Source: Treponema sp. (GTDB lineage: Bacteria > Spirochaetota > Spirochaetia > Treponematales > Treponemataceae). Taken from it: a stretch of 64,000 nucleotides of DNA. The notes beneath the pieces were generated by a model. It searched no databases. It had not been told where the DNA came from and was given only the letters and a program-made list of their open reading frames with translations. The stretch lies in the NCBI GenBank assembly GCA_016286365.1, contig JAEESN010000006.1:1-64000 (forward strand), given 5' to 3'. Below, piece by piece: positions 42,700-52,523 of this stretch; positions within the stretch are counted from its first letter, which is position 1, and each line of letters opens with the position of its first letter. The translations under genes were made by a program, and so were the position numbers.

Positions 42700-44484
42700 A
42701 TGAACAAATTAAATTTAGGACATTACATTAAGAAGTACTCTTTATTCTATGTGATTGCAATTATTACTGTATGTGCAAGTATCCTCTTAGATATGATTGC
42801 GCCTAAAGCAGTTCAGCATATTATTGATGATGTTATTATAGAAAAAAACATAGACGTCTTAAAAATATGGCTCTTAGTAATTCTTGGAATCGGAGTTGGA
42901 CGCTGTATCTTTCAGTATACAAAAGAATTTGCGTGTGATTATGCGGGAAGTAAAATTGCTTCGGAAGTAAGAATCAATCTCTTTCAGAAAATTCAGAGCC
43001 TTTCTGCAAATTTCTTTGACGGGATAAATTCCGGAGAACTGATGTCTCGCGTAAAGGATGATGTAGACAGAATCTGGGATATTGCCGCTTTTATGGGAAT
43101 TTTGATGATTGAAGTAATCGTTCGAACCATAAGCGCCATGTATTTTATGATAAGAATCAACTGGCAGCTTTCTCTGATTCCTATAATCGGGATGTCGATT
43201 ACCGCAGTGATTGCAATCCTTATGGAAAAAAAGCTCGATGTTTTATTCGGAAACCTGGCTCAGAAAAACTCCGAATTGAACAACACAGCCGCAGAAAACC
43301 TTGCCGGAATAAGAACTGTAAAAGCTTTTGCAAGGGAAAAATACGAAATAAACAAATTTCATAAGCACAATCAGAAGTATTACGAGATAAACATCGATTT
43401 AAGCCGTGTTTTTGTAAAATATAATCCGATTATCCAGATTATTACACGCCTTATTTCGATTGCAACCCTCTTTCTTGGCGGACTTGTGGTTATAAAAGGT
43501 AATCCATTTAATGGAGGAAAACCTCTTTCTCTTGGTGAACTTGTTGCCCTTACCCAGTATTGTGGAGGAATTGTATGGCCAATGGAAATGCTCGGCTGGC
43601 TTACAAACGGATTTTCGAGTGCAAAGGCAAGTGTTAAACGCCTGGAAAAGATTTACAGCGAGATGCCGGACATCAACGATGAATCTTCACTTTCGGAAAA
43701 CCTTGAAGACAGGGACATGGCCGAAAATATTTCTTCCAAGCTTTTTACTCCGGACGACATAAGCGGGGAAATAAGTTTTGAAAACGTAAGTTATAAGGCC
43801 GGCGGGAAATACATTCTTAAGGATGTGAGCTTTGATATTAAAGCCGGCCAGACGCTTGGTATTATGGGCGCCACAGGGTCTGGTAAAACAACTATAATCA
43901 ACCTGTTAAAGCGTATGTATAATGTCACAGGCGGAAGTATAAAAATCGATGGTGTTGATATAAAAGATCTACCTCTTCCAACACTTCGCCGCTCAATCTC
44001 GTGTGTTATGCAGGATATCTTCTTATTCAGCGACACAATCGACGGAAACGTGCGTCTTGGAGAAAGAGAGACAATGACTACGGTACAGGTAAGATCGGCA
44101 CTGGAACAGTCGCTTGCCTCTGAATTTGTAGACAAGATGGAAGAAAAAGAACAGACGGTAATCGGTGAACGCGGCGTTGGATTAAGTGGAGGCCAGAAGC
44201 AGCGTATTACGATTGCCCGAGCCCTTGCGCGAAGAACACCGATTCTTGTACTGGACGATTCAACTTCGGCGCTCGACACAGAAACCGAGCAGGATATACA
44301 GAAGGTTTTGGCAAATCTTAAGGGTATGACTAAAATCATCATCGCACACAGAATAAGTGCAGTAAGAAAGGCCGATAAAATCATCGTTTTGGATAAGGGA
44401 AAAGTATGCGAATGCGGAACCCACAATGAACTTATTAAAAAGGGTGGATTGTATAAAGAAACTTACGATTCACAGTATTCATAA
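42700..44484 (+). CDS. ABC exporter half-transporter A
   Basis: A 594-residue fused TMD-NBD half transporter with six TM helices in the first 320 residues. NBD: Walker A GATGSGKT, LSGGQKQR signature, and Walker B VLDDSTSALD, where the catalytic Glu is Asp. It overlaps functionally with the next gene: this half has a noncanonical Walker B and the other a noncanonical signature, the arrangement of heterodimeric type IV exporters with one degenerate ATP site. I start at the ATG at 42700; the TTG at 42664 is less likely. The partner follows after 17 bases. Confidence 0.92.
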   Translation: MNKLNLGHYIKKYSLFYVIAIITVCASILLDMIAPKAVQHIIDDVIIEKNIDVLKIWLLVILGIGVGRCIFQYTKEFACDYAGSKIASEVRINLFQKIQSLSANFFDGINSGELMSRVKDDVDRIWDIAAFMGILMIEVIVRTISAMYFMIRINWQLSLIPIIGMSITAVIAILMEKKLDVLFGNLAQKNSELNNTAAENLAGIRTVKAFAREKYEINKFHKHNQKYYEINIDLSRVFVKYNPIIQIITRLISIATLFLGGLVVIKGNPFNGGKPLSLGELVALTQYCGGIVWPMEMLGWLTNGFSSAKASVKRLEKIYSEMPDINDESSLSENLEDRDMAENISSKLFTPDDISGEISFENVSYKAGGKYILKDVSFDIKAGQTLGIMGATGSGKTTIINLLKRMYNVTGGSIKIDGVDIKDLPLPTLRRSISCVMQDIFLFSDTIDGNVRLGERETMTTVQVRSALEQSLASEFVDKMEEKEQTVIGERGVGLSGGQKQRITIARALARRTPILVLDDSTSALDTETEQDIQKVLANLKGMTKIIIAHRISAVRKADKIIVLDKGKVCECGTHNELIKKGGLYKETYDSQYS

Positions 44485-44501
44485 TTTGATGTGAGGAAAG
44501 A

Positions 44502-46265
44502 ATGAACAGTTATAAAATTGATGAGGCACAGGTAAACAGCTCAAAATTTAAGACAATGCCCCGTCTTTTTAAATATCTTTTAAAATATAAAAAACGAATT
44601 CTCCTTGTTTTTCTTCTTATGGGAATTGGAACTGCGGTAGACCTTATTAATCCGCTTTTGATTAAATCTTCCATAGATAATTATATTTCAATAAAAGATA
44701 TTCAGGGACTAATCAAGCTTACAATTATCGGGCTTGTTATAAACATTGTTGCCGTTATTGCAATCAAACTCCGAATGTATCTTATGGCTAAAACAAGTAA
44801 CAAGGTAATTCAGGAGCTCAGACAACAGTTGTACGATCACATTCAGACTCTGGACCTTGCATTTTTTGATTCACGTCCAAGCGGAAAAATTCTTGCCCGC
44901 CTTATTGGTGATACAAACTCGCTTAAAGACATCATCGAAAATGCCGTTACAACCTTAATTCCAAACCTGGTTTCCGTAATCGCCGTTATGATTATCATGT
45001 TCATAATGAACTGGAAGCTTGCTCTTGCGGCCCTCTGTTCCCTTCCATTCTTAATCGCCGGTGTCTTCCTCATCTCGATTAAGGCAGAAAAACACTGGAA
45101 AGCTAAAAGGCAGAAATCTTCGAACATGAATGCATTCATAAACGAAGACCTTTCCGGAATTAAAATCATCCAAAGCTTTAGAGCCGAAGACGAAACAGAT
45201 AAAACCTTCCAGAGCCTTGTATGGGATGACCGAAAAGAATTTATTAAGGCTGTCCGCTGGTGCGATGCATTTGGTTCCTGGATTGATTTATGCTGGAGCG
45301 TAGGCACAATGTGTCTTTACCTCGTAGGTATATGGATTTTGGGAATAGATACTGTTTCCATTGGTACATACATCGCTTTTGGTTCTTACGTTGGAATGTT
45401 CTGGCAGCCGATTATGAACTTAAGTAACTTTTACAATCAGTTTATAAATGCTGCAAGCGGTGCCGAGCGTATTTTCGAAATCATCGATAACAAGGCTTCA
45501 ATCGTAAGTAAACCTGATGCTCCTCTTATGCCTGCCATAAACGGTAAAGTTGATTTTAAAAAGGTAACTTTCGGATATACCGGCGAAACAAAGATCTTAA
45601 AAAAGGTTGATTTTTCTGTAAAGGAAGGAGAAACCATTGCTCTTGTAGGACCAACGGGTGCCGGAAAATCTACAATCGTAAACCTTATAAGCAGATTTTA
45701 CGATGTTGATGATGGTTCAATTCTTATAGATGGTCAGGATATCCGCGATGTAGAACTGGAAAGCCTGAGAACCCAGATGGGTATAATGACTCAGGATAAC
45801 TACATATTCAGCGGTACAATACGCGAAAATATTATGTACGGAAAACTTGACGCAACCGAAGAAGAAATGCTTAAGGCTGCAAAAGCTGTTCACGCTGATG
45901 ATTTTATCCGCTTACTAGAAAAAGGCTACGACACAAAACTCACAGCCCGCGGTGGAGAACTTTCGAACGGACAGAGGCAGCTTGTGGCTTTTGCAAGGAC
46001 TATGCTTTCGAATCCACGAATCCTTATTCTGGACGAAGCAACCAGCAGCATCGATACAAAAACTGAGCTTCAGGTACAGGCCGGCATTGCAAACCTTCTT
46101 AAAGGAAGAACAAGTTTTGTAATTGCGCACAGGCTTTCTACCATTCAGAACGCAGACAGAATTTTTGTAATCGATAAGGGTGGAATTGTCGAAAGCGGAA
46201 GCCCTGCAGAGCTCATGAAGAAAAAAGGTGAATACTATAAATTACGCCAGGCCCAGTTTGCATAA
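44502..46265 (+). CDS. ABC exporter half-transporter B
   Basis: A 587-residue half transporter with six TM helices, Walker A GPTGAGKST, signature LSNGQRQL (Asn for Gly) and a complete Walker B ILDEATSSID with catalytic Glu. It pairs with the preceding gene as a heterodimer in which one ATP site (this Walker B with the partner signature) should be hydrolytic. GAGGAAAG precedes the ATG. The substrate (drug, lipid or peptide) is unknown. Confidence 0.92.
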   Translation: MNSYKIDEAQVNSSKFKTMPRLFKYLLKYKKRILLVFLLMGIGTAVDLINPLLIKSSIDNYISIKDIQGLIKLTIIGLVINIVAVIAIKLRMYLMAKTSNKVIQELRQQLYDHIQTLDLAFFDSRPSGKILARLIGDTNSLKDIIENAVTTLIPNLVSVIAVMIIMFIMNWKLALAALCSLPFLIAGVFLISIKAEKHWKAKRQKSSNMNAFINEDLSGIKIIQSFRAEDETDKTFQSLVWDDRKEFIKAVRWCDAFGSWIDLCWSVGTMCLYLVGIWILGIDTVSIGTYIAFGSYVGMFWQPIMNLSNFYNQFINAASGAERIFEIIDNKASIVSKPDAPLMPAINGKVDFKKVTFGYTGETKILKKVDFSVKEGETIALVGPTGAGKSTIVNLISRFYDVDDGSILIDGQDIRDVELESLRTQMGIMTQDNYIFSGTIRENIMYGKLDATEEEMLKAAKAVHADDFIRLLEKGYDTKLTARGGELSNGQRQLVAFARTMLSNPRILILDEATSSIDTKTELQVQAGIANLLKGRTSFVIAHRLSTIQNADRIFVIDKGGIVESGSPAELMKKKGEYYKLRQAQFA

Positions 46266-46311
46266 TCACAGTGCATTCGGGGAGAGCATTTGGCGGCATG
46301 CATTTTTGGGT

Positions 46312-46725
46312 TTAAACAGCCTGATTCAGTTTTGAGCGGAGTTCGTAACACTTATCCCGCAGGCGTCGGACTTCGCTAAGACTGTTCATTATTTTTGCAG
46401 TTACATAAACATCGATTATACCGCTGTCAAAAAAGAAATCAGCAAAAGTAAGAAAACCGCCAACGTTCATGCTGTAATCCTGCGGCATGGTAATCCCACC
46501 AAGAACATTCTTAAGCTCACGTAAATAATAATTCACATTTTCCATTGAACCCGCTGCATCATTCAGTTTTGAATGCTTGATTAAATCTGTTATAAGGCCA
46601 CCGCCAAGAACATCAACAATTCCCCAGTTTCGTGCGGAGGAAAGCTTTTTTTCTGCCTCATCGAGCGTAGAAATAAGCTGATGTGTAAGACTGAGCGCGC
46701 GATTTATCTGTGTCTGATCATTCAT
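46312..46725 (-). CDS. Hypothetical protein, helical
   Basis: A 137-residue protein with no signal peptide, not recognised. Mostly amphipathic helices (ALSLTHQLISTLDEAEKKLS, MNSLSEVRRLRDKCYELRSKL) around a glycine-rich stretch (GGGLITDLIKH), which could contact a membrane. GGAGG lies upstream of the ATG, so it is likely expressed. It stands alone between the ABC exporter and cdd. No function assigned. Confidence 0.65.
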   Translation of the reverse strand: MNDQTQINRALSLTHQLISTLDEAEKKLSSARNWGIVDVLGGGLITDLIKHSKLNDAAGSMENVNYYLRELKNVLGGITMPQDYSMNVGGFLTFADFFFDSGIIDVYVTAKIMNSLSEVRRLRDKCYELRSKLNQAV

Positions 46726-46814
46726 ATTAAAACCTCCGGGGGAAATTAATGTGGAATCATTGTCCCTGTCGTTTTAAAATATAACACCTTTTATAGTGAA
46801 ATTAAATAAAAATA

Positions 46815-46823
46815 TGATAAAAT
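46815..46823 (+). promoter_or_regulatory. Extended -10 of cdd, leaderless spacing
   Basis: TGA-TAAAAT (TAAAAT at 46818-46823), six bases before the ATG at 46830; no SD. Confidence 0.45.
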
Positions 46824-46829
46824 ATAAAT

Positions 46830-47246
46830 ATGAATTACGATGAATTGATTAAAACTGCCATGATGATGACGGAAAAATCTTATGCGCCTTACTCGCACTT
46901 TCATGTGGGGGCTGCCCTTTTAGACAAAAACGGGAAAATCTGGAGCGGATGCAATGTGGAAAATGCTGCATACGGACCTAGTAACTGTGCCGAACGAACT
47001 GCCGTATTCAAAGCCGTGAGCGAAGGGGTTAAAGAATTCCAGGCGATTGCGATTGCAGGTGGACCGGAAGATTCAAACGGAAAAGTCGTGATTCAGGATT
47101 TCTGCCCGCCTTGTGGAGTATGCCGCCAGGTTTTGAGTGAATTCTGTACAAAGGATTTTAAAATAATTTTAGTAAATGGAAAATCAGAGACAAAAGAATT
47201 TACACTTGGAGAATTATTGCCGGAAAGCTTTTCGCTAAAGGATTAA
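46830..47246 (+). CDS. cdd: Cytidine deaminase
   Basis: A 138-residue homotetrameric-type zinc cytidine deaminase for pyrimidine salvage. NVENAAYGPSNCAERTAVF holds the zinc Cys and catalytic Glu, and PPCGVCRQV the other two Cys. The length is normal. It is convergent with purN. Confidence 0.96.
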   Translation: MNYDELIKTAMMMTEKSYAPYSHFHVGAALLDKNGKIWSGCNVENAAYGPSNCAERTAVFKAVSEGVKEFQAIAIAGGPEDSNGKVVIQDFCPPCGVCRQVLSEFCTKDFKIILVNGKSETKEFTLGELLPESFSLKD

Positions 47247-47304
47247 GATAGCAGCCTCGGAAATCAATGGTATTTCGGAGAAAAAAAGCCCTACCCCAGA
47301 ATAA

Positions 47305-47934
47305 TTAAAATCTCTTACACAAAAGTAAAAGGCCTTCGAGCAGTGCTTCGTGTTCGTGCGGTGCAATTCTTGCATAAAGAGTTTCGGGGGTGTCGCCTTC
47401 CATAACGGGAACTTTTTTCTGTAAAAGGATTTCGCCGCCGTCGCAAACTTCGTTTACAAGATGAACGGTACAACCGCTTTCTTTTTCTTTATTTGCTAAA
47501 ACCGCTTCGTGAACGTGATGTCCCCACATTCCAACCCCACCGTATTTTGGTAAGAGAGCCGGATGCAAGTTTATGATTTTATCTTTATATTCGTTTAAGA
47601 TTTCGCCTGCAAGGACAGTAAGGCATCCGGCTTCTACAATCACCTGAACGCCCTTCTCCTTACAATCTTTGAGCATTGCGTTACTTACTGCTGTTCGTTT
47701 TTCGTCTCTGGAAGAATCTTGTGCTACCTCTTTTCCCATTACTGCATAGGGACTTCTAACTGTTGCAGGAATCCCCGCTTTCCCCGCACGCTCTAAGGCA
47801 AAGGCATCTTTATGATCACTTATTACAAGGACAATCTCGTAAGGACAGTCTTCTTTATGCTCCTTTTCGTAATCAATAAGAGCCTGAAGGTTTGTTCCTC
47901 CACCCGAAACTAAAACAGCAGTCTTTACGCGCAT
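47305..47934 (-). CDS. purN: Phosphoribosylglycinamide formyltransferase
   Basis: A 209-residue GAR transformylase in purine synthesis. LVSGGGTNLQALID is the substrate loop, and HPALLPKYGG plus GCTVHLVNEVCDGGEIL carry the catalytic Asn-His-Asp region. It follows purM after five bases and is transcribed with it. Its ribosome site lies in the last purM codons. Confidence 0.94.
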   Translation of the reverse strand: MRVKTAVLVSGGGTNLQALIDYEKEHKEDCPYEIVLVISDHKDAFALERAGKAGIPATVRSPYAVMGKEVAQDSSRDEKRTAVSNAMLKDCKEKGVQVIVEAGCLTVLAGEILNEYKDKIINLHPALLPKYGGVGMWGHHVHEAVLANKEKESGCTVHLVNEVCDGGEILLQKKVPVMEGDTPETLYARIAPHEHEALLEGLLLLCKRF

Positions 47935-47939
47935 CGCTC

Positions 47940-49034
47940 TTAGTCCTCAAAAACAAGGTTATCTTTCTGAGTTTTTACTTCGTCTTTTGCGTATGCAACT
48001 TTACCGATTTTATAAGCCTTCATTTCCGGAATATCTTCCTTGGCATATTTATAGGCATTGTTATTGAACATCTTTAAGATTGCATCTGCATCTGCTTCTT
48101 TTACAGCAAGAACAAATCCGATTCCCATGTTGAATGTATTATAAATAGTAGAAACATCGGCACCGCGGCGGATAAGTTCCCCGAATACAGGAGGGATGTC
48201 CCAGCTGTCTCTTTTAATTACAGAGATGAGCTGCTTTTTACCAGGCTTTGCTTTTGGATACATTCTAGGAATATTTTCGTAGAATCCGCCGCCTGTTACG
48301 TGTACCATACCGTGTACCGACTTTCTGAATTTTTTGAGGACTTCCATGACAGGGCGCACATAGATGCGTGTTGGTGTTAAAAGAACTTCACCGATTGTCT
48401 TTCCTGTCTTTTTCCCGCTGATGATGAAAGGATCATCAAAATTAGTAACGAGTTTTCTTACAAGGCTGAATCCATTTGAATGAACACCTGTAGAGCTTAA
48501 ACCAATAAGAACATCACCTTCGGAAATTTTATCTCCTGTAATCATGTCTTTCTTTTCGCCAACGCCTACACCAAAGCCTGCAAGATCATATTTTCCTTTA
48601 TCGTAAAAACCAGGCATTTCTGCAGTTTCACCACCAAGGAGCGCACAACCTGTATCAACACAACCGTCTGCAACACCTTTAACAAGTTCTGCTGCAACAC
48701 CTGCTTCGAGTTTTCCACATGCAATATAATCAAGGAAGAATAATGGCTGAACACCCGAACAAAGAATGTCGTTTACGCTCATAGCAACACAGTCAATTCC
48801 AACTGTATCGTATTTTTTCATCTGGAAAGCGATGTCTAATTTTGTTCCAACACCGTCTGTTCCACTTACCATTACAGGATTCTTATATCCCTTTGGAACT
48901 TCGAACATTCCGTTAAAGCTTCCAAGACCTGTTAAAAGACCAGGAATTGCAGTTCTTCTTGCATGTTCCTTGTATTTATTAACAGCGCGATAACCTTCTT
49001 CAACGTCAACACCAGATTCTTTATAAGATGCCAT
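47940..49034 (-). CDS. purM: Phosphoribosylformylglycinamidine cyclo-ligase
   Basis: A 364-residue AIR synthetase. GVDVEEGYRAVNKYK, GTDGVGTK, LGGETAEMPG, GLSSTGVHSNG and HVTGGGFYENIPR are the family motifs in order. AAAGGAG precedes the ATG. Operon with purN; purL lies 17 kb away in the window. Confidence 0.96.
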   Translation of the reverse strand: MASYKESGVDVEEGYRAVNKYKEHARRTAIPGLLTGLGSFNGMFEVPKGYKNPVMVSGTDGVGTKLDIAFQMKKYDTVGIDCVAMSVNDILCSGVQPLFFLDYIACGKLEAGVAAELVKGVADGCVDTGCALLGGETAEMPGFYDKGKYDLAGFGVGVGEKKDMITGDKISEGDVLIGLSSTGVHSNGFSLVRKLVTNFDDPFIISGKKTGKTIGEVLLTPTRIYVRPVMEVLKKFRKSVHGMVHVTGGGFYENIPRMYPKAKPGKKQLISVIKRDSWDIPPVFGELIRRGADVSTIYNTFNMGIGFVLAVKEADADAILKMFNNNAYKYAKEDIPEMKAYKIGKVAYAKDEVKTQKDNLVFED

Positions 49035-49113
49035 ATTTTTCTCCTTTAAAATGATGGAAAATATACAAAAGAATATATCATAATGATATTTTTTTTTCTA
49101 TAAAATTAATTTC

Positions 49114-49138
49114 AAAAACCCGGGAATCAATATCCCGG
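49114..49138 (-). terminator. Terminator after the lipoprotein gene
   Basis: On the minus strand CCGGGA and TCCCGG pair around a seven-base loop, followed by a T run. It separates the lipoprotein gene from purM. Confidence 0.7.
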
Positions 49139-49146
49139 ATATTAAA

Positions 49147-49845
49147 TTAATCACTGAATCCTGAATAAGTCTGATTCAATTCGTAAAGAGAAAGAAGTAA
49201 TGCTGCTGCAAAATCAGTTTCTTCCTGTGTAAGTTCTTTATTGAATTTGTTATTCATAAGGATTGTCGGAGTTTCGCTGATGTAATCAACTACTGCATAA
49301 TCCTGACCATAAAGATTGATTTTTACACCGGCATTTGCATTTGCAAGCATGTTATAAACTTTTCCATCTCTGAGCATCTGATTAATCGGAGTAACTTTTA
49401 CAGGCATATAAGAATTATCCGAGATGATTACAGATTCTGTAGAAGGATTTACCTTGAGCTTTGTCTTGTCGATTACGATATAATTTTCCGAAGCATTTTT
49501 TACGATGTTATCCTTACTGAGCTTTTTTGTACCGCTTAAGAAAACAACTTCGTAAATCAGCTTTTTAGATTTTTTAAAATCAGAAATAAAACCGCTCTTG
49601 CTGTCGTAGTCTGCCATTCCGTATTTAGAAAAATCAATTTTCTTTTCTTTTGTCTGACTGTCGCTTACAAGTTTATAATCGCCCCATGTAAATGTATAAA
49701 CATCCCAGTCAATTTCTGATTTAAAAGTTGTTGATGTATATTTATTTACATCCTTAAGATAAACAGTTCCGGTTGCACAGGAAACAACCCCACAAATTAA
49801 AACCACGGCTATAATCAAGCCTTTAAAAAATGTATTTCTTTTCAT
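49147..49845 (-). CDS. Lipoprotein, unknown function
   Basis: A 232-residue lipoprotein (lipobox GVVSC near residue 23). The mature part is rich in Lys, Tyr, Asp and Ser with alternating strands and no recognised domain. No SD; TATACT is seven bases upstream and TTTACA lies 17 bases further, so a leaderless start is likely. It ends in a hairpin terminator before purM. It lies downstream of thiBP but has its own promoter. Confidence 0.65.
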   Translation of the reverse strand: MKRNTFFKGLIIAVVLICGVVSCATGTVYLKDVNKYTSTTFKSEIDWDVYTFTWGDYKLVSDSQTKEKKIDFSKYGMADYDSKSGFISDFKKSKKLIYEVVFLSGTKKLSKDNIVKNASENYIVIDKTKLKVNPSTESVIISDNSYMPVKVTPINQMLRDGKVYNMLANANAGVKINLYGQDYAVVDYISETPTILMNNKFNKELTQEETDFAAALLLSLYELNQTYSGFSD

Positions 49846-49852
49846 ACTAAAG

Positions 49853-49881
49853 AGTATATTTTTTATAAGTTTTTTTGTAAA
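49853..49881 (-). promoter_or_regulatory. Lipoprotein gene promoter, leaderless spacing
   Basis: TTTACA (49876-49881), 17 nt, TATACT (49853-49858) on the minus strand, seven bases before the ATG at 49845. Confidence 0.6.
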
Positions 49882-49884
49882 TAA

Positions 49885-51324
49885 CTAGCGTGTTTTTCTG
49901 AATCTGTTTGTAAGAATGCAGAGGATTGTGAGGATGAGTCCGCAGGCACAGGCAGTGTTGAATTTATAGCTTCCCGCAAGATTATAAGTATAAAGCGCCA
50001 GAGTCGGAAAATCTCTGATAGAAAGAACTAATGGAAGAGATGCATCTCCAAGGCTTACTGCAAAACAATAAAAAAATGCTGAACGTAAAACCTTTTTGCA
50101 CGAAGGAAGATAAAGCCTTAAAAGCATGTCGAATTTATTTTTTGAAAGAAGCTTTGCTGCATTTTCTGTTTCCGGTAAAATCTGATTGATCCCGTTCTGA
50201 ATCTGTCGGTATGCGATGGGCCAGTATAAAAGAAACTCCAAAAAAACTAAAAGTGATGCTGATGTATTATGGAAGATGAGCGAGAAAACCCACGAAATTA
50301 CAACAGAAGAAATTGCCATCGGGATAAATGGAATTACAGAAAAAATTAATCTTCCCTGCTTTTTAAAAACACGTACTAAATATGAATATAAAAATGCCAC
50401 CACACTGCATAAAAGAGAGGTCACTACCGCAACAGTGAGTGAGTTTTTAAGGGCTGCAAGGAATTTTTTAGAAGAAAAAAGAGTTGAAAAATTATAAAAA
50501 GAAAAAATCCTTTCCCCCGCTGCCTTTTTTGTAAATGACGAAATCGCGATAGAAAAAGCAGGCCCCATAAAAAAGAGCAAAATTAAAAGTGCAAGGATTA
50601 TAAAACCGATAACTTCCGGACCTTTTTTTATGGAAGATTTCTTTCGCTCAGGGAAGAAAATGCCCGGTGTATATATCTGACTTTTTTTAGAAACAAAGCC
50701 GTATAAAACTACAAAGAGTAAAGCTGCAATTGTTTCTATAACCGCAAGTTTGACGGCAGAAGAAGTTTCCAGCGTTGTTCTTATGGAATGATAGATTTCT
50801 ACTTCCAGAGTTGATTTTCCAACCGGAGAAAACAAAAGAACAATCATAAAGCTGAAAAAACAGAAAAGGAAAACCGGAATACATGCCGCCCCGATTGCCC
50901 CGCTGAGCTGTCTTAAAGTGATTGTAAAAAAAATGCGTCCTTCGCCCGCTCCCAATAGACGAGCCGCATTTTCATTTTCCTTTGGAAGCTGTTCCCAGGC
51001 ATCGTGCACAATTCCTGTTACAAGGGGGAAATTATAAAATCCCTGTGCAAGAACAAGCCCTGTTGTAGAATACAGGAATGTGAGGGAAGTATTTAAGGCA
51101 GTATTGACCGTACCGTTTATACCAAAAAAACTTACGTATCCTAAAGCAACAATGAGCGGTGGTACACAAAGGGGAACAGCCGAAAGAGATAATAAAAATT
51201 TCCGTCCTGCAAATTTTCTATGGGAGGTATAATATGCCGCTCCTACACCGATTATAGAAGCGACAAGGGTTGATAAAAAAGCAGTTTCTAAGGTATAGAC
51301 GAAAACTTCCATCAGCTCTTTCAC
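49885..51324 (-). CDS. thiP: Thiamine ABC transporter permease
   Basis: A 479-residue fused permease of the ThiP/FbpB type with about 12 TM helices and two EAA-like loops (NAARLLGAGEGRIFF and NAAKLLSKNKFDML). It starts six bases after thiB, and both are under a TPP riboswitch, so the substrate is thiamine or a precursor. It is shorter than Escherichia coli ThiP. No ATPase follows; the likely partner is the gene at 56125. Confidence 0.88.
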   Translation of the reverse strand: MKELMEVFVYTLETAFLSTLVASIIGVGAAYYTSHRKFAGRKFLLSLSAVPLCVPPLIVALGYVSFFGINGTVNTALNTSLTFLYSTTGLVLAQGFYNFPLVTGIVHDAWEQLPKENENAARLLGAGEGRIFFTITLRQLSGAIGAACIPVFLFCFFSFMIVLLFSPVGKSTLEVEIYHSIRTTLETSSAVKLAVIETIAALLFVVLYGFVSKKSQIYTPGIFFPERKKSSIKKGPEVIGFIILALLILLFFMGPAFSIAISSFTKKAAGERIFSFYNFSTLFSSKKFLAALKNSLTVAVVTSLLCSVVAFLYSYLVRVFKKQGRLIFSVIPFIPMAISSVVISWVFSLIFHNTSASLLVFLEFLLYWPIAYRQIQNGINQILPETENAAKLLSKNKFDMLLRLYLPSCKKVLRSAFFYCFAVSLGDASLPLVLSIRDFPTLALYTYNLAGSYKFNTACACGLILTILCILTNRFRKTR

Positions 51325-51330
51325 GGATTT

Positions 51331-52353
51331 TTAGTTTAATGTTTTAGAAGGAATAGGAGCAGCTTTGTGATAGCTTACAGGCAAGTCGACCCTCTTATTT
51401 ACCGGGAACATCCACTGAGTTAAAGGAATTACGTTCTGAGCCTCTTCGCTTACTAAAAAGTCGATTAAAAGCTCTGCAGCCTTTTTATTTTTTGCGCCCT
51501 TAACAATTCCGGCTCCTTCTACCTGCATTACGTGTCCATCTGTAAACAAAAGCGCATGGTTTTCGTCGCCTTCGTCGTATTCAACGTGATATGCAGGACT
51601 TGTTGTATAACTTATTACAAGCGGTGCTTCTCCGTCTGTGAACATTCCGTATCCTACAGACCAGCTTGGTGCAACTGTGAGTAATGATGGTTCAAGACGC
51701 TTCATATAGTCATCAGCTTTGTCTCCATAAACTTTGTCTACCCATGTTTTAAAACCAAGACCCGGTGTACTTGTTCGTGGATCCATGATGATGATTTTTT
51801 TTGCATAAACCGGAAGAGTTAAATCTTCAAGACAGGTTGGAGCAGGTAAATCTGATTTTGTATTAAAGATGAATGCAAAGTGGCTGTAATCATAAGGAGT
51901 TAAAATGATTTTTGCCTTTTTTACATCTTCTTCGCTCTGAATCTTCTGTTCCGGATTTAAGTCTCCATAGAATTTATAGTCAATATCTTTGTAAGAAGAC
52001 GGAACATAAGGAGTTAAAACGCCGCTTTCGTAAGCCTGAACAGCAAGGTTATTATCAAGACCAATGATAACATCTGCATAAGGGTCATCTTTTTCTAAAA
52101 TAGCTTTAGGAAGAATCTGACCGCTATCCGGACATTCAGCGTATTCAACTTTGATGCCGTATTTTGCTTCGAAGAGCTCTGCAATTTTCGGGCCTGCACC
52201 CCATTCATCAGAGAATGAATGATACGTGTAGACAACAACTTTCTTTGCACGCTCAGAATCAGTTTTTTTACAGCCAAAAAGACTGCAAACCAGTAATAAT
52301 GAAATGATTAAAAATCGGACAGACTTTGCCCGCTTAAGGTATGTGTTATTCAT
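51331..52353 (-). CDS. thiB: Thiamine-binding lipoprotein
   Basis: A 340-residue solute-binding lipoprotein (lipobox SLFGC near residue 28) of the ThiB/Fbp class: VVVYTYHSFSDEWGAG near the mature start, YADVIIGLDNN, DPRTSTPGLGF, SPAYHVEYDE. It is directly preceded by a TPP riboswitch whose 3' end contains its ribosome site. It delivers thiamine to the ThiP permease. Confidence 0.92.
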   Translation of the reverse strand: MNNTYLKRAKSVRFLIISLLLVCSLFGCKKTDSERAKKVVVYTYHSFSDEWGAGPKIAELFEAKYGIKVEYAECPDSGQILPKAILEKDDPYADVIIGLDNNLAVQAYESGVLTPYVPSSYKDIDYKFYGDLNPEQKIQSEEDVKKAKIILTPYDYSHFAFIFNTKSDLPAPTCLEDLTLPVYAKKIIIMDPRTSTPGLGFKTWVDKVYGDKADDYMKRLEPSLLTVAPSWSVGYGMFTDGEAPLVISYTTSPAYHVEYDEGDENHALLFTDGHVMQVEGAGIVKGAKNKKAAELLIDFLVSEEAQNVIPLTQWMFPVNKRVDLPVSYHKAAPIPSKTLN

Positions 52354-52354
52354 G

Positions 52355-52440
52355 CCTTCCTCCGCCGGTACTAACCGGATCAGGTTCTAGGGTATAATCT
52401 CAGCAAATTACTGTGCCAACGGCCGTAAAATGCACCCCTG
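52355..52440 (-). promoter_or_regulatory. TPP riboswitch (thi box)
   Basis: The minus strand has GGGGTGC (52432-52438), CTGAGA (52398-52403) and the conserved CCTGATCCGGTTAGTACCGG (52365-52384), the THI element. GGAGGA at the 3' end is both part of the element and the ribosome site for thiB, so control is probably translational. Confidence 0.96.
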
Positions 52441-52452
52441 CAATTTTTTGAG

Positions 52453-52489
52453 TAAAAAAAATCACACGAAAGAAATCTTCCGTGTGATT
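52453..52489 (-). terminator. Terminator of the 52524 outer membrane gene
   Basis: AATCACACG (52460-52468) pairs with CGTGTGATT (52481-52489) and a T run follows on the minus strand, so readthrough into thiB is blocked. Confidence 0.85.
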
Positions 52490-52523
52490 AGTTATAGACT
52501 AAAATCTAAACTTTGTCTATCGA

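Noticed and set aside
43791-44426. 211-codon frame antisense to the ABC exporter NBD
   Set aside because: It is the reverse of conserved Walker and signature coding sequence; no RBS, no known family.
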